64,000 nt of DNA from Proteiniphilum saccharofermentans (GTDB taxonomy: Bacteria; Bacteroidota; Bacteroidia; Bacteroidales; Dysgonomonadaceae). The DNA lies in assembly GCF_900095135.1 (NCBI RefSeq), contig NZ_LT605205.1, positions 3,162,001-3,226,000 of the forward strand, given 5' to 3'. Both the position numbers and the translations under genes were made by a program. Below are positions 28,278 through 36,243 of this stretch, one piece after another (the stretch's first letter is position 1; every line of letters begins with the position of its first letter). The notes below the pieces were generated by a model. It ran no database searches and had not been told where the DNA came from. It worked only from the letters and a program-made list of their open reading frames with translations.

Positions 28278-29219
28278 CTACTTTTCGAAAGAGGATTTCT
28301 CCGGAAATAACGCCTCCAGAAAAGGTTTTATTCTTTCGCGGTCTATGTCTTTGGTGCGTTGACTATCATTTAAACAAAACAGATCCGGTTGGTATTTATT
28401 TATCCGGTCGGCATATTTGTGTTTATGAACAAGTATGCGGTTCGATTCTTTCCGTCCCACATATTTCATATCTCCTTTACCCACAGCCAATGAGTAATAC
28501 AAGAAAGCGGAACGGTGCATGTCTCCATACATCCTGGTATGACTTGATAATGACTTCTTTACCTGACTTTCAAAAACATGCTCTACAGCATATCTGTAAT
28601 CAAATTTCACGTAAGCATCCACATTGTGATGCGGAATACCGGAATAATACTTCCCAAAATTCTGTTCAACAAGTGAAGCACCTTCCACCACCATCGAGAT
28701 ATATTGCCCTAACCTTTTGCGAATAAGTTTTTTTAAACGGTAATGCCATTTCCCAAAAAACTTCTTCTTCAGCCGGACAATAGGAAAACCCTCTTTATTG
28801 AAGAAATAATCCGGAGAAAGTGCTTTGTTAAAGAACATGTCATCGTTTGCAAACAGGAAATGTTCAGCAAGATCGGGTATTTTATAGAGGAAATACTCGA
28901 TGACACTTGAATTGAAACAAGGCAATGCCTCTTCGGGAAGTATCTCGGTGTGATCAACGATACGAATTTTGGGATGATCTCCCTGTAACCACTCCGGGCA
29001 CTGATTATCTGTGACGATATAAATCCGCCGGATCCATGGAACATATTTTTCTACAGACCTCAATGAATATTTCAGTTCATCGTTATTGACATATCTCCCC
29101 TTATTATTCTCTTCCGAACGATCTGCCAATTTTCCTGTAAACTGTTCTTTTTTCTTTAACCACTTAGGATCATCCCCGTCTACCCAGAGATATACCAAGT
29201 CAATATCAAATGGTTGCAT
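28278..29219 (-). CDS. Second Stealth-family sugar-phosphate transferase
   Basis: 313 residues from the ATG at 29219 (MQPFDIDLVYLWVDGDDP), preferred because CR1 sits at the very N-terminus in this family; an ATG at 29240 would add 7 residues. CR1 is IDLVYLWVDGDDPKW. CR2 includes YSLRSVEKYVPWIRR, IYIVTDNQCPEW, NSSVIEYFLYKIPDLAEH and FANDDMFF. CR3 includes GIPHHNVDAYVK. The end is LEALFPEKSSFEK. It is a diverged paralogue of the 26326 gene, on the opposite strand, with its own promoter at 29263-29293. The two may make different linkages or different polymers. Confidence 0.9.
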   Translation of the reverse strand: MQPFDIDLVYLWVDGDDPKWLKKKEQFTGKLADRSEENNKGRYVNNDELKYSLRSVEKYVPWIRRIYIVTDNQCPEWLQGDHPKIRIVDHTEILPEEALPCFNSSVIEYFLYKIPDLAEHFLFANDDMFFNKALSPDYFFNKEGFPIVRLKKKFFGKWHYRLKKLIRKRLGQYISMVVEGASLVEQNFGKYYSGIPHHNVDAYVKFDYRYAVEHVFESQVKKSLSSHTRMYGDMHRSAFLYYSLAVGKGDMKYVGRKESNRILVHKHKYADRINKYQPDLFCLNDSQRTKDIDRERIKPFLEALFPEKSSFEK

Positions 29220-29262
29220 AACTTTATATTTACGGCACACTCATACCGACAGCACCAAATCA

Positions 29263-29293
29263 CAAATGTAGCTTTTTTTAATCCAACTACAAA
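29263..29293 (-). promoter_or_regulatory. Promoter of the second Stealth gene
   Basis: On the minus strand, TTTG (29293-29290) and TACATTTG (29270-29263) are 19 bp apart, an excellent match to the Bacteroidetes promoter. The spacer contains ATTAAAAAAAGC. The whole element is nearly the same as the one at 33300-33329. Confidence 0.75.
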
Positions 29294-29319
29294 TCTATAC
29301 TATTAACTTAAGCTACAAA

Positions 29320-30402
29320 TTAAAGAAAGGAATATAGTTTTTGATATTCCTTAAAATGTTTTTCATACGAAAAGGAATGGGCATATTCTTTTTGTCTCTG
29401 TGCCAGATCCTTGTCCTGATAAAACCCTTCCAGATTTTCATCGATTAACCGTTTCATTTCTTGCGGATCGAAGTTTTTCCAAAAATAGGCGAATTCCCCT
29501 CCTATCTCTTTCAGGCAGGTTTCCCGGGATGAAAAAACAGGTTTGCCAAATTGCATGGCCTCTATGACAGGAAGTCCGAAACCTTCGAATAACGAAGGGA
29601 ACAAAAAAGCTTCACAATTTGCATAAAGCCAAATCTTTTCTTCTTCAGGGATCGTTCCCAAAAGAGTAACATTATGAATCCCTTCTGTCTCAATTCGTTG
29701 TTTTATCATTTTGCCATATTCTTCCAGACTGCTATCGCCGGCTATATAAAGATGCCTGTCCGGCATTAGTTTCATCATGTTGAGCAATACGTGGAAGTTC
29801 TTTTTCTTCATGACCGTCCCTATGGTAAAGAAAAAATGTCCTTTTATTTCTCTATTGGGTTTCAAAGCAGGTTTCCGAACGATATTTTCAACACCATTAT
29901 AAATGACTTTGCATCTCTTGCCGTTCAAAACCAGATTTTTCCCCACTTCCTGTTTGGTAAATTCCGAGATGCAAACAATTTCATCAGCCCGGTTGATTTT
30001 GCGCTGCAATCGCCGGTGTTTCCTTTCCCGCTGCTCACCGGTGGCTTCATAGAGATAGTTCAGGTCATGAATCGTAAGTATGAATTTCGTCCGGGAATAA
30101 GCAGGTTTAAATCTGCTTAACTGATGGGTAGCATGCCATATATCGAATGAAGGGAACAGATAACGGCAATGTCTCAAGAACCAGCTTGAAGAACTGATAT
30201 AGCGTACTTCACGTCCAAACTTGCCGAACATCTTTCTGGGTATAAGAAGCGTCAATATATACCCGGTCTCATTTCTTTTATAATTCTCCTTGAAATAGTT
30301 CCCATAAGCTAATGCAACCTGCTTTAAACCACAGTAGGTGTTGCTCAACTCCGACAAATCGACCAAAACCTTCTTCTGTTTTCTCTTGTTTCTTCTCCAC
30401 AT
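29320..30402 (-). CDS. Family 4 glycosyltransferase
   Basis: 360 residues of the GT-B fold. N-terminal KKVLVDLSELSNTYCGLKQVA is typical of RfaB/mannosyltransferase-like proteins that begin with an acceptor-binding domain. Mid-protein: HDLNYLYEATGEQR and the VCISEFTKQEVGK linker. The donor-binding C-terminal domain has FFTIGTVMKKKNFHVLL, then FLFPSLFEGFGLPVIEAM with the EX7E-type signature (E...GLPVIEA). The N-terminus is strongly basic (MWRRNKRKQKK). It begins 3 bp after the stop of the upstream GT4 gene (30406), so these two are one operon. Confidence 0.9.
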   Translation of the reverse strand: MWRRNKRKQKKVLVDLSELSNTYCGLKQVALAYGNYFKENYKRNETGYILTLLIPRKMFGKFGREVRYISSSSWFLRHCRYLFPSFDIWHATHQLSRFKPAYSRTKFILTIHDLNYLYEATGEQRERKHRRLQRKINRADEIVCISEFTKQEVGKNLVLNGKRCKVIYNGVENIVRKPALKPNREIKGHFFFTIGTVMKKKNFHVLLNMMKLMPDRHLYIAGDSSLEEYGKMIKQRIETEGIHNVTLLGTIPEEEKIWLYANCEAFLFPSLFEGFGLPVIEAMQFGKPVFSSRETCLKEIGGEFAYFWKNFDPQEMKRLIDENLEGFYQDKDLAQRQKEYAHSFSYEKHFKEYQKLYSFL

Positions 30403-30405
30403 ATC

Positions 30406-31650
30406 TTACGCCCCCACATAGTCAATTGCAATATCAAACTTTTCAATGATACGTTCCCATCGATAATTTTTTTCGGCGTACTGCATGCCATTTCGTGCAA
30501 TAACCTGCTTGCCGTTATCGGAAAGATTCAGTATCTTATCAACCTGTACGCTAAAATCTTTCACGTCATAATAGAGGAACCCAGCCTGGCTCTTCTCTAT
30601 GTGTCGCTTCAACACATCGCAATAACCATTCGCCAAAACCGGTTTACCAAAGGACATTGCTTCCAGGGTAACCATCGACAGGCTTTCGTGTCGTGAAGAG
30701 ATAATTAAACCCGCACAATGCTGAAGGTATAACAGTTTTTCCTCCTCTCCGATAAATCCGGTAAAAATAATATTATCATCCTTCACAAAGGTTTTCAGAT
30801 GGTTCTTCCCAATCATTACCAGTTTTATATTTCTATGTTGCGATCTATTCATCATAGAAAAATAGTTCATCAATTCCAAACACCCTTTACCAACATCTAT
30901 ACGTCCGATATACACAAAATAAGGAAAACTGATTGGGGGTTCACTGTTTTCATCCAATACAGGCAGATCAAAACCGACACCTGCAAGGTCAGACCTGATT
31001 GTTCGCGTAACGGGATGAGCTGATTCAAGCAGGAGCCTCTCACTTTCTGTGTTATACATGATGAATCCCGGTAGAGAGAACATCTTTTCGAAGCCTGAAA
31101 GATAAAGCATCGGCTCATCATGTGCCAATGGGATAAGAATACTTTTGCCGGATGTGTGTTGCAACCCGAAATAAGTAGGATAGAACGGGTAATTAAAATA
31201 AATAAATGCCTTATACTGATTCTTCTCCTGTTCCAGATATGTTATCATTTCTTTACAAACAGGACCATGATTCACAATCCAACGATCAAAGACCCGGCCA
31301 TGATTTTTTTTTCTTCTGTACCATATACGCCTAATAGAAAGGGTAATGAAATTATTTATCGTATATCCTCTATGGTAATACTTCCAGTTTCCACGGAGAT
31401 AACGTCCTAACCGGCGGGTCTTTTTACGGTTTGCACCTTCATCTTTAAACCGCAATACCCGTACACCATTCATCATCTCCTCGCCTGCAGGATAATGATT
31501 ATCCCATGCAGGATAAGCCAAAGAGCAGGAGGTCAGGACATCCACGTCATACTTCTCTTTCAAACGTTCTGCCAGCAACCGTGCATGCACTTCTGCTCCT
31601 CCGTTGATCTCTCTACCATATCGCTGTACGATTATTGCTATTTTATCCAT
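30406..31650 (-). CDS. Family 4 glycosyltransferase
   Basis: 414 residues from the ATG at 31650 (MDKIAIIVQRYGREING). The in-frame ATG at 31677 would add nine residues in front of the first beta strand. N-terminal donor-independent half: GGAEVHARLLAERLKEKYD. C-terminal half: YFVYIGRIDVGKGCLELM and HESLSMVTLEAMSFGKPVL with the EX7E glutamates. A hydrophilic basic region at about 95-125 is unusual. It lies 73 bp after the DUF5672-GT2 fusion and 3 bp before the next GT4. Donor and acceptor are unknown. Confidence 0.9.
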   Translation of the reverse strand: MDKIAIIVQRYGREINGGAEVHARLLAERLKEKYDVDVLTSCSLAYPAWDNHYPAGEEMMNGVRVLRFKDEGANRKKTRRLGRYLRGNWKYYHRGYTINNFITLSIRRIWYRRKKNHGRVFDRWIVNHGPVCKEMITYLEQEKNQYKAFIYFNYPFYPTYFGLQHTSGKSILIPLAHDEPMLYLSGFEKMFSLPGFIMYNTESERLLLESAHPVTRTIRSDLAGVGFDLPVLDENSEPPISFPYFVYIGRIDVGKGCLELMNYFSMMNRSQHRNIKLVMIGKNHLKTFVKDDNIIFTGFIGEEEKLLYLQHCAGLIISSRHESLSMVTLEAMSFGKPVLANGYCDVLKRHIEKSQAGFLYYDVKDFSVQVDKILNLSDNGKQVIARNGMQYAEKNYRWERIIEKFDIAIDYVGA

Positions 31651-31723
31651 AATATGTTTGCGGCTCATATAATCCACCTGTCAGTTTCAATCACTTGATT
31701 ATCTGGATGAAATATTATCGAAC

Positions 31724-33238
31724 TTATTTTTTCCTCAATTTATGTTTTATAATCCTGAAATTATACCGGAAACGCACTACAATCCCAAAATTTTCCATGA
31801 TAAGTTTTCTTTTATCCCGCAGGAATGCTTTATCCTCACCATATGACGATACTCCCGTATCATTAAAGTAGGCTATAATGTAATCCCGATATTCAAACTC
31901 ATAAGATTTGTCGCGATGCAATTGCATATTAAGAGCATAATCTGCCGATACTTTATATTCGGTATTGTATCTATATTTTTTAAAAACACTTGCCGGATAA
32001 ATAATCGCCTGATGAAAAATACCTCCTTTAGCCTGTTCGTAATCCGAAACAAAACCTCTTGATTTAATTCCTTTCCATAAAACATTGGCATAATAAATCT
32101 TATGCTGGTCTTTTAATTCGTTCTCCACAAAGGAAGAGAAATCGGGCAAGAGTCTGTCGTCAGCACCAATGAAATAAATCCACTTACCACGAACGTGATC
32201 CAGCGCTTTATTCATAGCATCATATATTCCCTTATCGGGTTCACTTTTCCAGAATGTTATCCTGTCTCCATACTTTTCAAGTATATCCTGAGTTCCGTCG
32301 GTACTGTTTCCGTCAATTATGATCAGTTCGATGTCGTTTACACACCGTTGTTCGATAATACTATCGATACACCCAGATATGCAGGAAGAGGCATTGTATA
32401 CAACGCAAATAATACTGATAAACGGTTGTCTTTTCATACGGATCTGAACGAATGGGATATGATCTTTCCAGAATTCAGGCTCATAGACGAATGGCGCATG
32501 ACACCCAAACGGCAGCTGCTTATGCATTAGGTTATATGCAAACGAAGGGTGCAATTCTGTGGAAAAATACATAGCTTCGCGCCAGTCCGGCTTATTGAAC
32601 TTTTTATATAACCGGCGACCTTCAAAGCTCCAGAAAATATCTTCATTGTACAATGTGCCGGATACCTGTTTTTCCAAATAGGTATTCAAAATCATTTGCA
32701 CTTTGGCAGATTCAAGTATTTTTATGAAGGTACCGATTTTGCGCAACGACAGACCTCCGTTCCCGATATTATTATAAAGCTTCACCGATCTTCTTTTAGA
32801 GTCCGAGTATATCCAAGGGCATACGGCAAGCACAAATGCATAAAGTTCTGCTTTTTTAATTTTACGGGGTGCAAGCCACGGCGCCCCGATATAGTCATAG
32901 TTTTTACTGCACCAGTATTGAAGATCGGGTTTAAACAAAAACGCATCCGTCTGGTGTATCAACATATATTTGTAACCGCTGAACCGTCTATAAAAATCCA
33001 CATCAAGCATCAGTCGGTTATATCCCGAAATACTGGTAAAGAAATAATCCGGAAACCGTTCAACAGGTATATCGGCAAAACCGGAAAAACTCTCATCGAT
33101 CACAAAATTCTCAGGCATGACAAAAACCTTGTCTATGCCCTGTGTCATCTCTATTGCCTTACTTATTACTGTTCTATCATTAACCTCTAACGATTTATAA
33201 ATCGGGAAAAGGACTATACATTCTTTTTTAACGGGCAT
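31724..33238 (-). CDS. DUF5672-GT2 two-domain glycosyltransferase
   Basis: 504 residues in two parts. Residues 1-262 match DUF5672, a putative glycosyltransferase domain often found alone in glycan clusters (CIVLFPIYKSLEVND, MLIHQTDAFLF, YDYIGAPWLAP, NNIGNGGLSLRK, NEDIFWSF). Residues 270-504 are a GT-A GT2 domain (FISIICVVYNASSCISGC, IIIDGNSTDGTQDILEK, SEPDKGIYDAMNKAL, FIGADDRLLP), with the LSE-like SEPDKGIYDAMN signature of sugar transferases in capsule loci. It is the first gene of the minus-strand glycan operon. The two domains could add successive sugars, which is inference. Confidence 0.88.
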   Translation of the reverse strand: MPVKKECIVLFPIYKSLEVNDRTVISKAIEMTQGIDKVFVMPENFVIDESFSGFADIPVERFPDYFFTSISGYNRLMLDVDFYRRFSGYKYMLIHQTDAFLFKPDLQYWCSKNYDYIGAPWLAPRKIKKAELYAFVLAVCPWIYSDSKRRSVKLYNNIGNGGLSLRKIGTFIKILESAKVQMILNTYLEKQVSGTLYNEDIFWSFEGRRLYKKFNKPDWREAMYFSTELHPSFAYNLMHKQLPFGCHAPFVYEPEFWKDHIPFVQIRMKRQPFISIICVVYNASSCISGCIDSIIEQRCVNDIELIIIDGNSTDGTQDILEKYGDRITFWKSEPDKGIYDAMNKALDHVRGKWIYFIGADDRLLPDFSSFVENELKDQHKIYYANVLWKGIKSRGFVSDYEQAKGGIFHQAIIYPASVFKKYRYNTEYKVSADYALNMQLHRDKSYEFEYRDYIIAYFNDTGVSSYGEDKAFLRDKRKLIMENFGIVVRFRYNFRIIKHKLRKK

Positions 33239-33299
33239 AACTTCAACGTGAGGAAAGCCTCTTTTCTAGGGAATTATATTTAAACGTACTTTTTTGCTG

Positions 33300-33329
33300 C
33301 AAAAGTAGCTTTTTTAATTCATCTACAGA
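33300..33329 (-). promoter_or_regulatory. Promoter of the minus-strand glycan operon
   Basis: On the minus strand, TACTTTTG (33307-33300) lies 18 bp from CTGT-like -33 bases at 33328-33325. The spacer ATTAAAAAAGCTA and flanks repeat those of the promoter at 29263-29293, matching at most of about 30 positions. It would start transcription about 55 nt before the ATG at 33238. Confidence 0.6.
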
Positions 33330-33381
33330 AACATTTTATCTGACTCCATAGCGGACTATTTCAAAACAACTAAATTTACCT

Positions 33382-33389
33382 TAACTTTG
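33382..33389 (+). promoter_or_regulatory. -7 box for the PgpH-type gene
   Basis: TAACTTTG fits the TAnnTTTG consensus and gives a leader of about 117 nt before 33514. The -33 is only TTTC. The 275-bp spacer 33239-33513 holds this and the divergent glycan promoter and nothing else recognisable. Confidence 0.5.
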
Positions 33390-33513
33390 CTGCAGCGAAC
33401 AAAGATTAACTTCAATGAGTTCACTTTTTTCTTTTAATATATACTCTTCGTATAAAAACAATTCATTGAGGTCAGATGTTCTCTAAAAATAGAAATACCA
33501 TACATAAAAGACT

Positions 33514-35574
33514 ATGCAAACGAAAAAAAAGAGAATAAGAATCAAGACAAAAATATTCGTCCCGTTGGTCTTTATTATTGCCGTACTTTTCACTACCTAT
33601 TTTTTCCCCCGTCAGGGAAGTTTTAAATATAATTTCAACGAAGGCAGGCCATGGCAATACGGACTGCTCACTGCCCCGTTCGATTTTCCTGTATACAAAC
33701 CGGCAGCCCAACTGAAAGCAGAACAGGATAGTATCCTGGAATATTATGAGCCTTATTTTGTGGTTGATGAGGAGATCCAGAAGAGTGCTCTCGCCGAATT
33801 TGACGCGGATGCAAACCTGAAAGCCAGGCTAGCCGAACTTGCACCCGAATATAAACTCTATGTCCGAAACAAATTAAATGAGGTATTTGATAACGGCATT
33901 ATGCGTTCGGAAGATTATGATCGTATCTACCAATCACATACGCAGGCATTACGGTTAAAAAAGGGTAATGTGGCAGAGTCCAGAAAAGTGGAAACTTTTT
34001 TTACTATTCGTTCCGCTTATGAGAAGGTACTGAATGATGTCCCCTCCAGTATTGATGCCGATATCCTCAAAGCTGCCAATATCAATGAATATATCCACGA
34101 AAACGTATTATATGATGCAATTACATCAGAGAAGGCCCAGAATGAATTTATTCAACAGGTGGATATAAGCCACGGCATGGTACAAAGAGGGCAACGTATC
34201 ATTGATCAGGGTGAGATTGTCGGTCCACAGACATATAATATACTCTCGTCCCTGAAGCGGGTAACCGAGGAACAAAGCGGCGGCACTACCAGAAACAACT
34301 GGATGCTACTGGGGCAGTTCATGCTCATATTGTTCATGTTTGGTTCATTCTATACTTACCTGCTCTATTTCCGACCGGCAGAATACCGCAACCGGAAACA
34401 TGTGGTTTTTATGGTGTTGCTGATAGCTTTCTTTGTATTACTTACAGCTATTACCGTCAGGTTCGAACTTTTCAGCATTTACATCGTCCCTTACGCCATC
34501 GTCACCATCCTTATCCGTACTTTCATAGACTCACGTACGGCATTGTTTGCCAGTCTCACTACCATCATTATGAGTTCACTTATGGTACCGTTTCCTTTCG
34601 AATTCATCGTCATCCAGATCGCGGTAGCCATGGTATCCATATTTATGTTGAAAGAGTTGTCGGAACGTTCGCAACTAATCAAAAGTTCTTTCTTTATCCT
34701 GCTCACCTACATTGTGGTGTATACAGGTCTTGAACTGTATCAGGAAGGCAATGTGAATGAAATCAACTGGGTGGTACTGGTCTATTTCCTTATCAACTTT
34801 ATCTTTATCATGTTCTCCTATTCACTGGTTTATCTGGTGGAAAGATCCTTCGGATTTATTTCCGGTGTCTCATTAGTAGAACTTTCCAATATTAATAAAC
34901 CACTGCTGAAAGAACTTTCTGAAAAAGCGCCGGGCACGTTCCAGCACTCATTACAAGTATCCAACCTGGCCATGGCGGCAGCGGCAAAATTGGGAGCAAA
35001 TGCCTCCCTGATAAGGACAGGGGCGTTATATCACGACATTGGGAAAATGGCTAATCCTGCTTTTTTCACGGAAAATCAGGCACCGGGCATGAATCCGCAT
35101 GCAGGACTCCCCTACGAGGAAAGCGCACGTATTATAATCAATCATGTGAAAGACGGGCTGAAGATTGCACAGAAACATAATGTCCCTCAGCAGATCATCG
35201 ATTTCATCGAGACCCATCACGGGACAAGTATGCCTAAGTTTTTTTACATCTCCTGGAAAAATGCCAATCCCGGCAAAGAAACCAATGAGGCAGATTTCCG
35301 CTACCCGGGTCCCAATCCGTTCTCGAAAGAGACTGCCATTATGATGATGGCCGATGCGGTGGAAGCCTCGTCGCGCAGCCTTCCCGAATATACGGAAGAG
35401 TCACTTCGTAATCTGGTCGACAAAATTATCGACGCCCAAGTGGCTGAGGGTTATTTCAAATCTGCTCCTATCACTTTCAAGGATATACAGACAGTGAAAG
35501 ATGTTTTTGTAGAAAAACTAGCCACGATGTACCATTCACGTATTGCCTATCCTGAATTAAAACGGCCGCAATAA
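33514..35574 (+). CDS. PgpH/YqfF-type 7TM-HD phosphodiesterase (c-di-AMP)
   Basis: 686 residues. N-terminal membrane segment (TKIFVPLVFIIAVLFTTYF), then an extracytoplasmic 7TMR-HDED domain to about 250. Seven or so membrane segments follow between about 265 and 450. The C-terminal HD domain has His478 (QHSLQVSN), the HD pair at 507-508 (YHDIGK), ETHHGTS and DAVEASSR. This layout is that of PgpH enzymes, which hydrolyse c-di-AMP. Substrate is inferred from the family. It has its own promoter and ends 68 bp before the tail of the toxin gene. Confidence 0.93.
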   Translation: MQTKKKRIRIKTKIFVPLVFIIAVLFTTYFFPRQGSFKYNFNEGRPWQYGLLTAPFDFPVYKPAAQLKAEQDSILEYYEPYFVVDEEIQKSALAEFDADANLKARLAELAPEYKLYVRNKLNEVFDNGIMRSEDYDRIYQSHTQALRLKKGNVAESRKVETFFTIRSAYEKVLNDVPSSIDADILKAANINEYIHENVLYDAITSEKAQNEFIQQVDISHGMVQRGQRIIDQGEIVGPQTYNILSSLKRVTEEQSGGTTRNNWMLLGQFMLILFMFGSFYTYLLYFRPAEYRNRKHVVFMVLLIAFFVLLTAITVRFELFSIYIVPYAIVTILIRTFIDSRTALFASLTTIIMSSLMVPFPFEFIVIQIAVAMVSIFMLKELSERSQLIKSSFFILLTYIVVYTGLELYQEGNVNEINWVVLVYFLINFIFIMFSYSLVYLVERSFGFISGVSLVELSNINKPLLKELSEKAPGTFQHSLQVSNLAMAAAAKLGANASLIRTGALYHDIGKMANPAFFTENQAPGMNPHAGLPYEESARIIINHVKDGLKIAQKHNVPQQIIDFIETHHGTSMPKFFYISWKNANPGKETNEADFRYPGPNPFSKETAIMMMADAVEASSRSLPEYTEESLRNLVDKIIDAQVAEGYFKSAPITFKDIQTVKDVFVEKLATMYHSRIAYPELKRPQ

Positions 35575-35642
35575 TTAAGACATAACATTCATTGCAAATC
35601 AGAAAATAAATCTGCTTTGTTTACACATCATATACCGTGGAT

Positions 35643-35945
35643 TCAACGCATTTTTCTTTTTCTCGGATTTTGCCTGTTTGAGAAAAAAGAAAGTATTTCT
35701 ACGGTATCCTGTTTAATCCTGTAATAAAGTGTGTTATATTTCAAAACTACCGCCCTCCGAATATCTTTTTTTTCAGATTTAGGATATAATTTAGGATTAC
35801 GGGCAATTACTTCGGTAGTAGACTCGATTCTTTGTACAAGTCTTTTTATCTCTTTCTCAGAGAAATTTTTTTCGAGATACCGGATGGTTTGTCCCAGTTC
35901 ATTCAAAGCATGTTTCGTCCAACGGATCTTATAACCACTTTTCAT
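35643..35945 (-). CDS. ParE/RelE-type toxin
   Basis: 100 residues. N-terminal YKIRWTKHALNELGQTIRYLE has the ParE-fold start; the C-terminal strand reads YNTLYYRIKQDTVEILSFF and NRQNPRK, as in RelE/ParE-superfamily toxins. It begins 17 bp inside the end of the antitoxin frame, a usual coupled arrangement. ParE-type members poison gyrase and RelE-type members cut mRNA; I cannot tell which from this sequence. Confidence 0.85.
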   Translation of the reverse strand: MKSGYKIRWTKHALNELGQTIRYLEKNFSEKEIKRLVQRIESTTEVIARNPKLYPKSEKKDIRRAVVLKYNTLYYRIKQDTVEILSFFSNRQNPRKRKMR

Positions 35946-36171
35946 AGAGTTTTCGGACTTCCGAGTGCTGTACTACATTTCCATTGTCGGCATCAATTAT
36001 CCCCTTCTCAATAGATTCTTTCTCTTCCACAGAGATAGAATTCCACCAATCTTCTGTTTCTTCCTCTCTGATTTTTTTAATTCTTTCGATAACAGAAAAA
36101 TCATCAACGGTTGAGATCCATTGGATCAATGCAAGCTTCTCATCCAACATTTCGATATCAGTTGTCATCAT
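35929..36171 (-). CDS. Antitoxin of the ParE/RelE module
   Basis: 80 residues, acidic and helical, as expected of a type II antitoxin. The C-terminus ends VVQHSEVRKLYEKWL, a tail common in antitoxins paired with ParE-like toxins. No clear DNA-binding domain is visible in the first 40 residues. MM at the start leaves 36168 as an alternative. It precedes and overlaps the toxin by 17 bp, and the pair sits alone between the pgpH-like gene and guaA. Confidence 0.8.
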   Translation of the reverse strand: MMTTDIEMLDEKLALIQWISTVDDFSVIERIKKIREEETEDWWNSISVEEKESIEKGIIDADNGNVVQHSEVRKLYEKWL

Positions 36172-36243
36172 AACTCCTCGTTATTTGTATTATTATTCCC
36201 AAAAAATAGGGTTTTTATCCGAAATTCCCAAAAAGAAAAAGAA

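Noticed and set aside
28232-28726. Plus-strand open frame (164 codons) over the end of the second Stealth gene
   Set aside because: Antisense to conserved Stealth blocks; Cys/His-rich shadow-like composition and no start signal.
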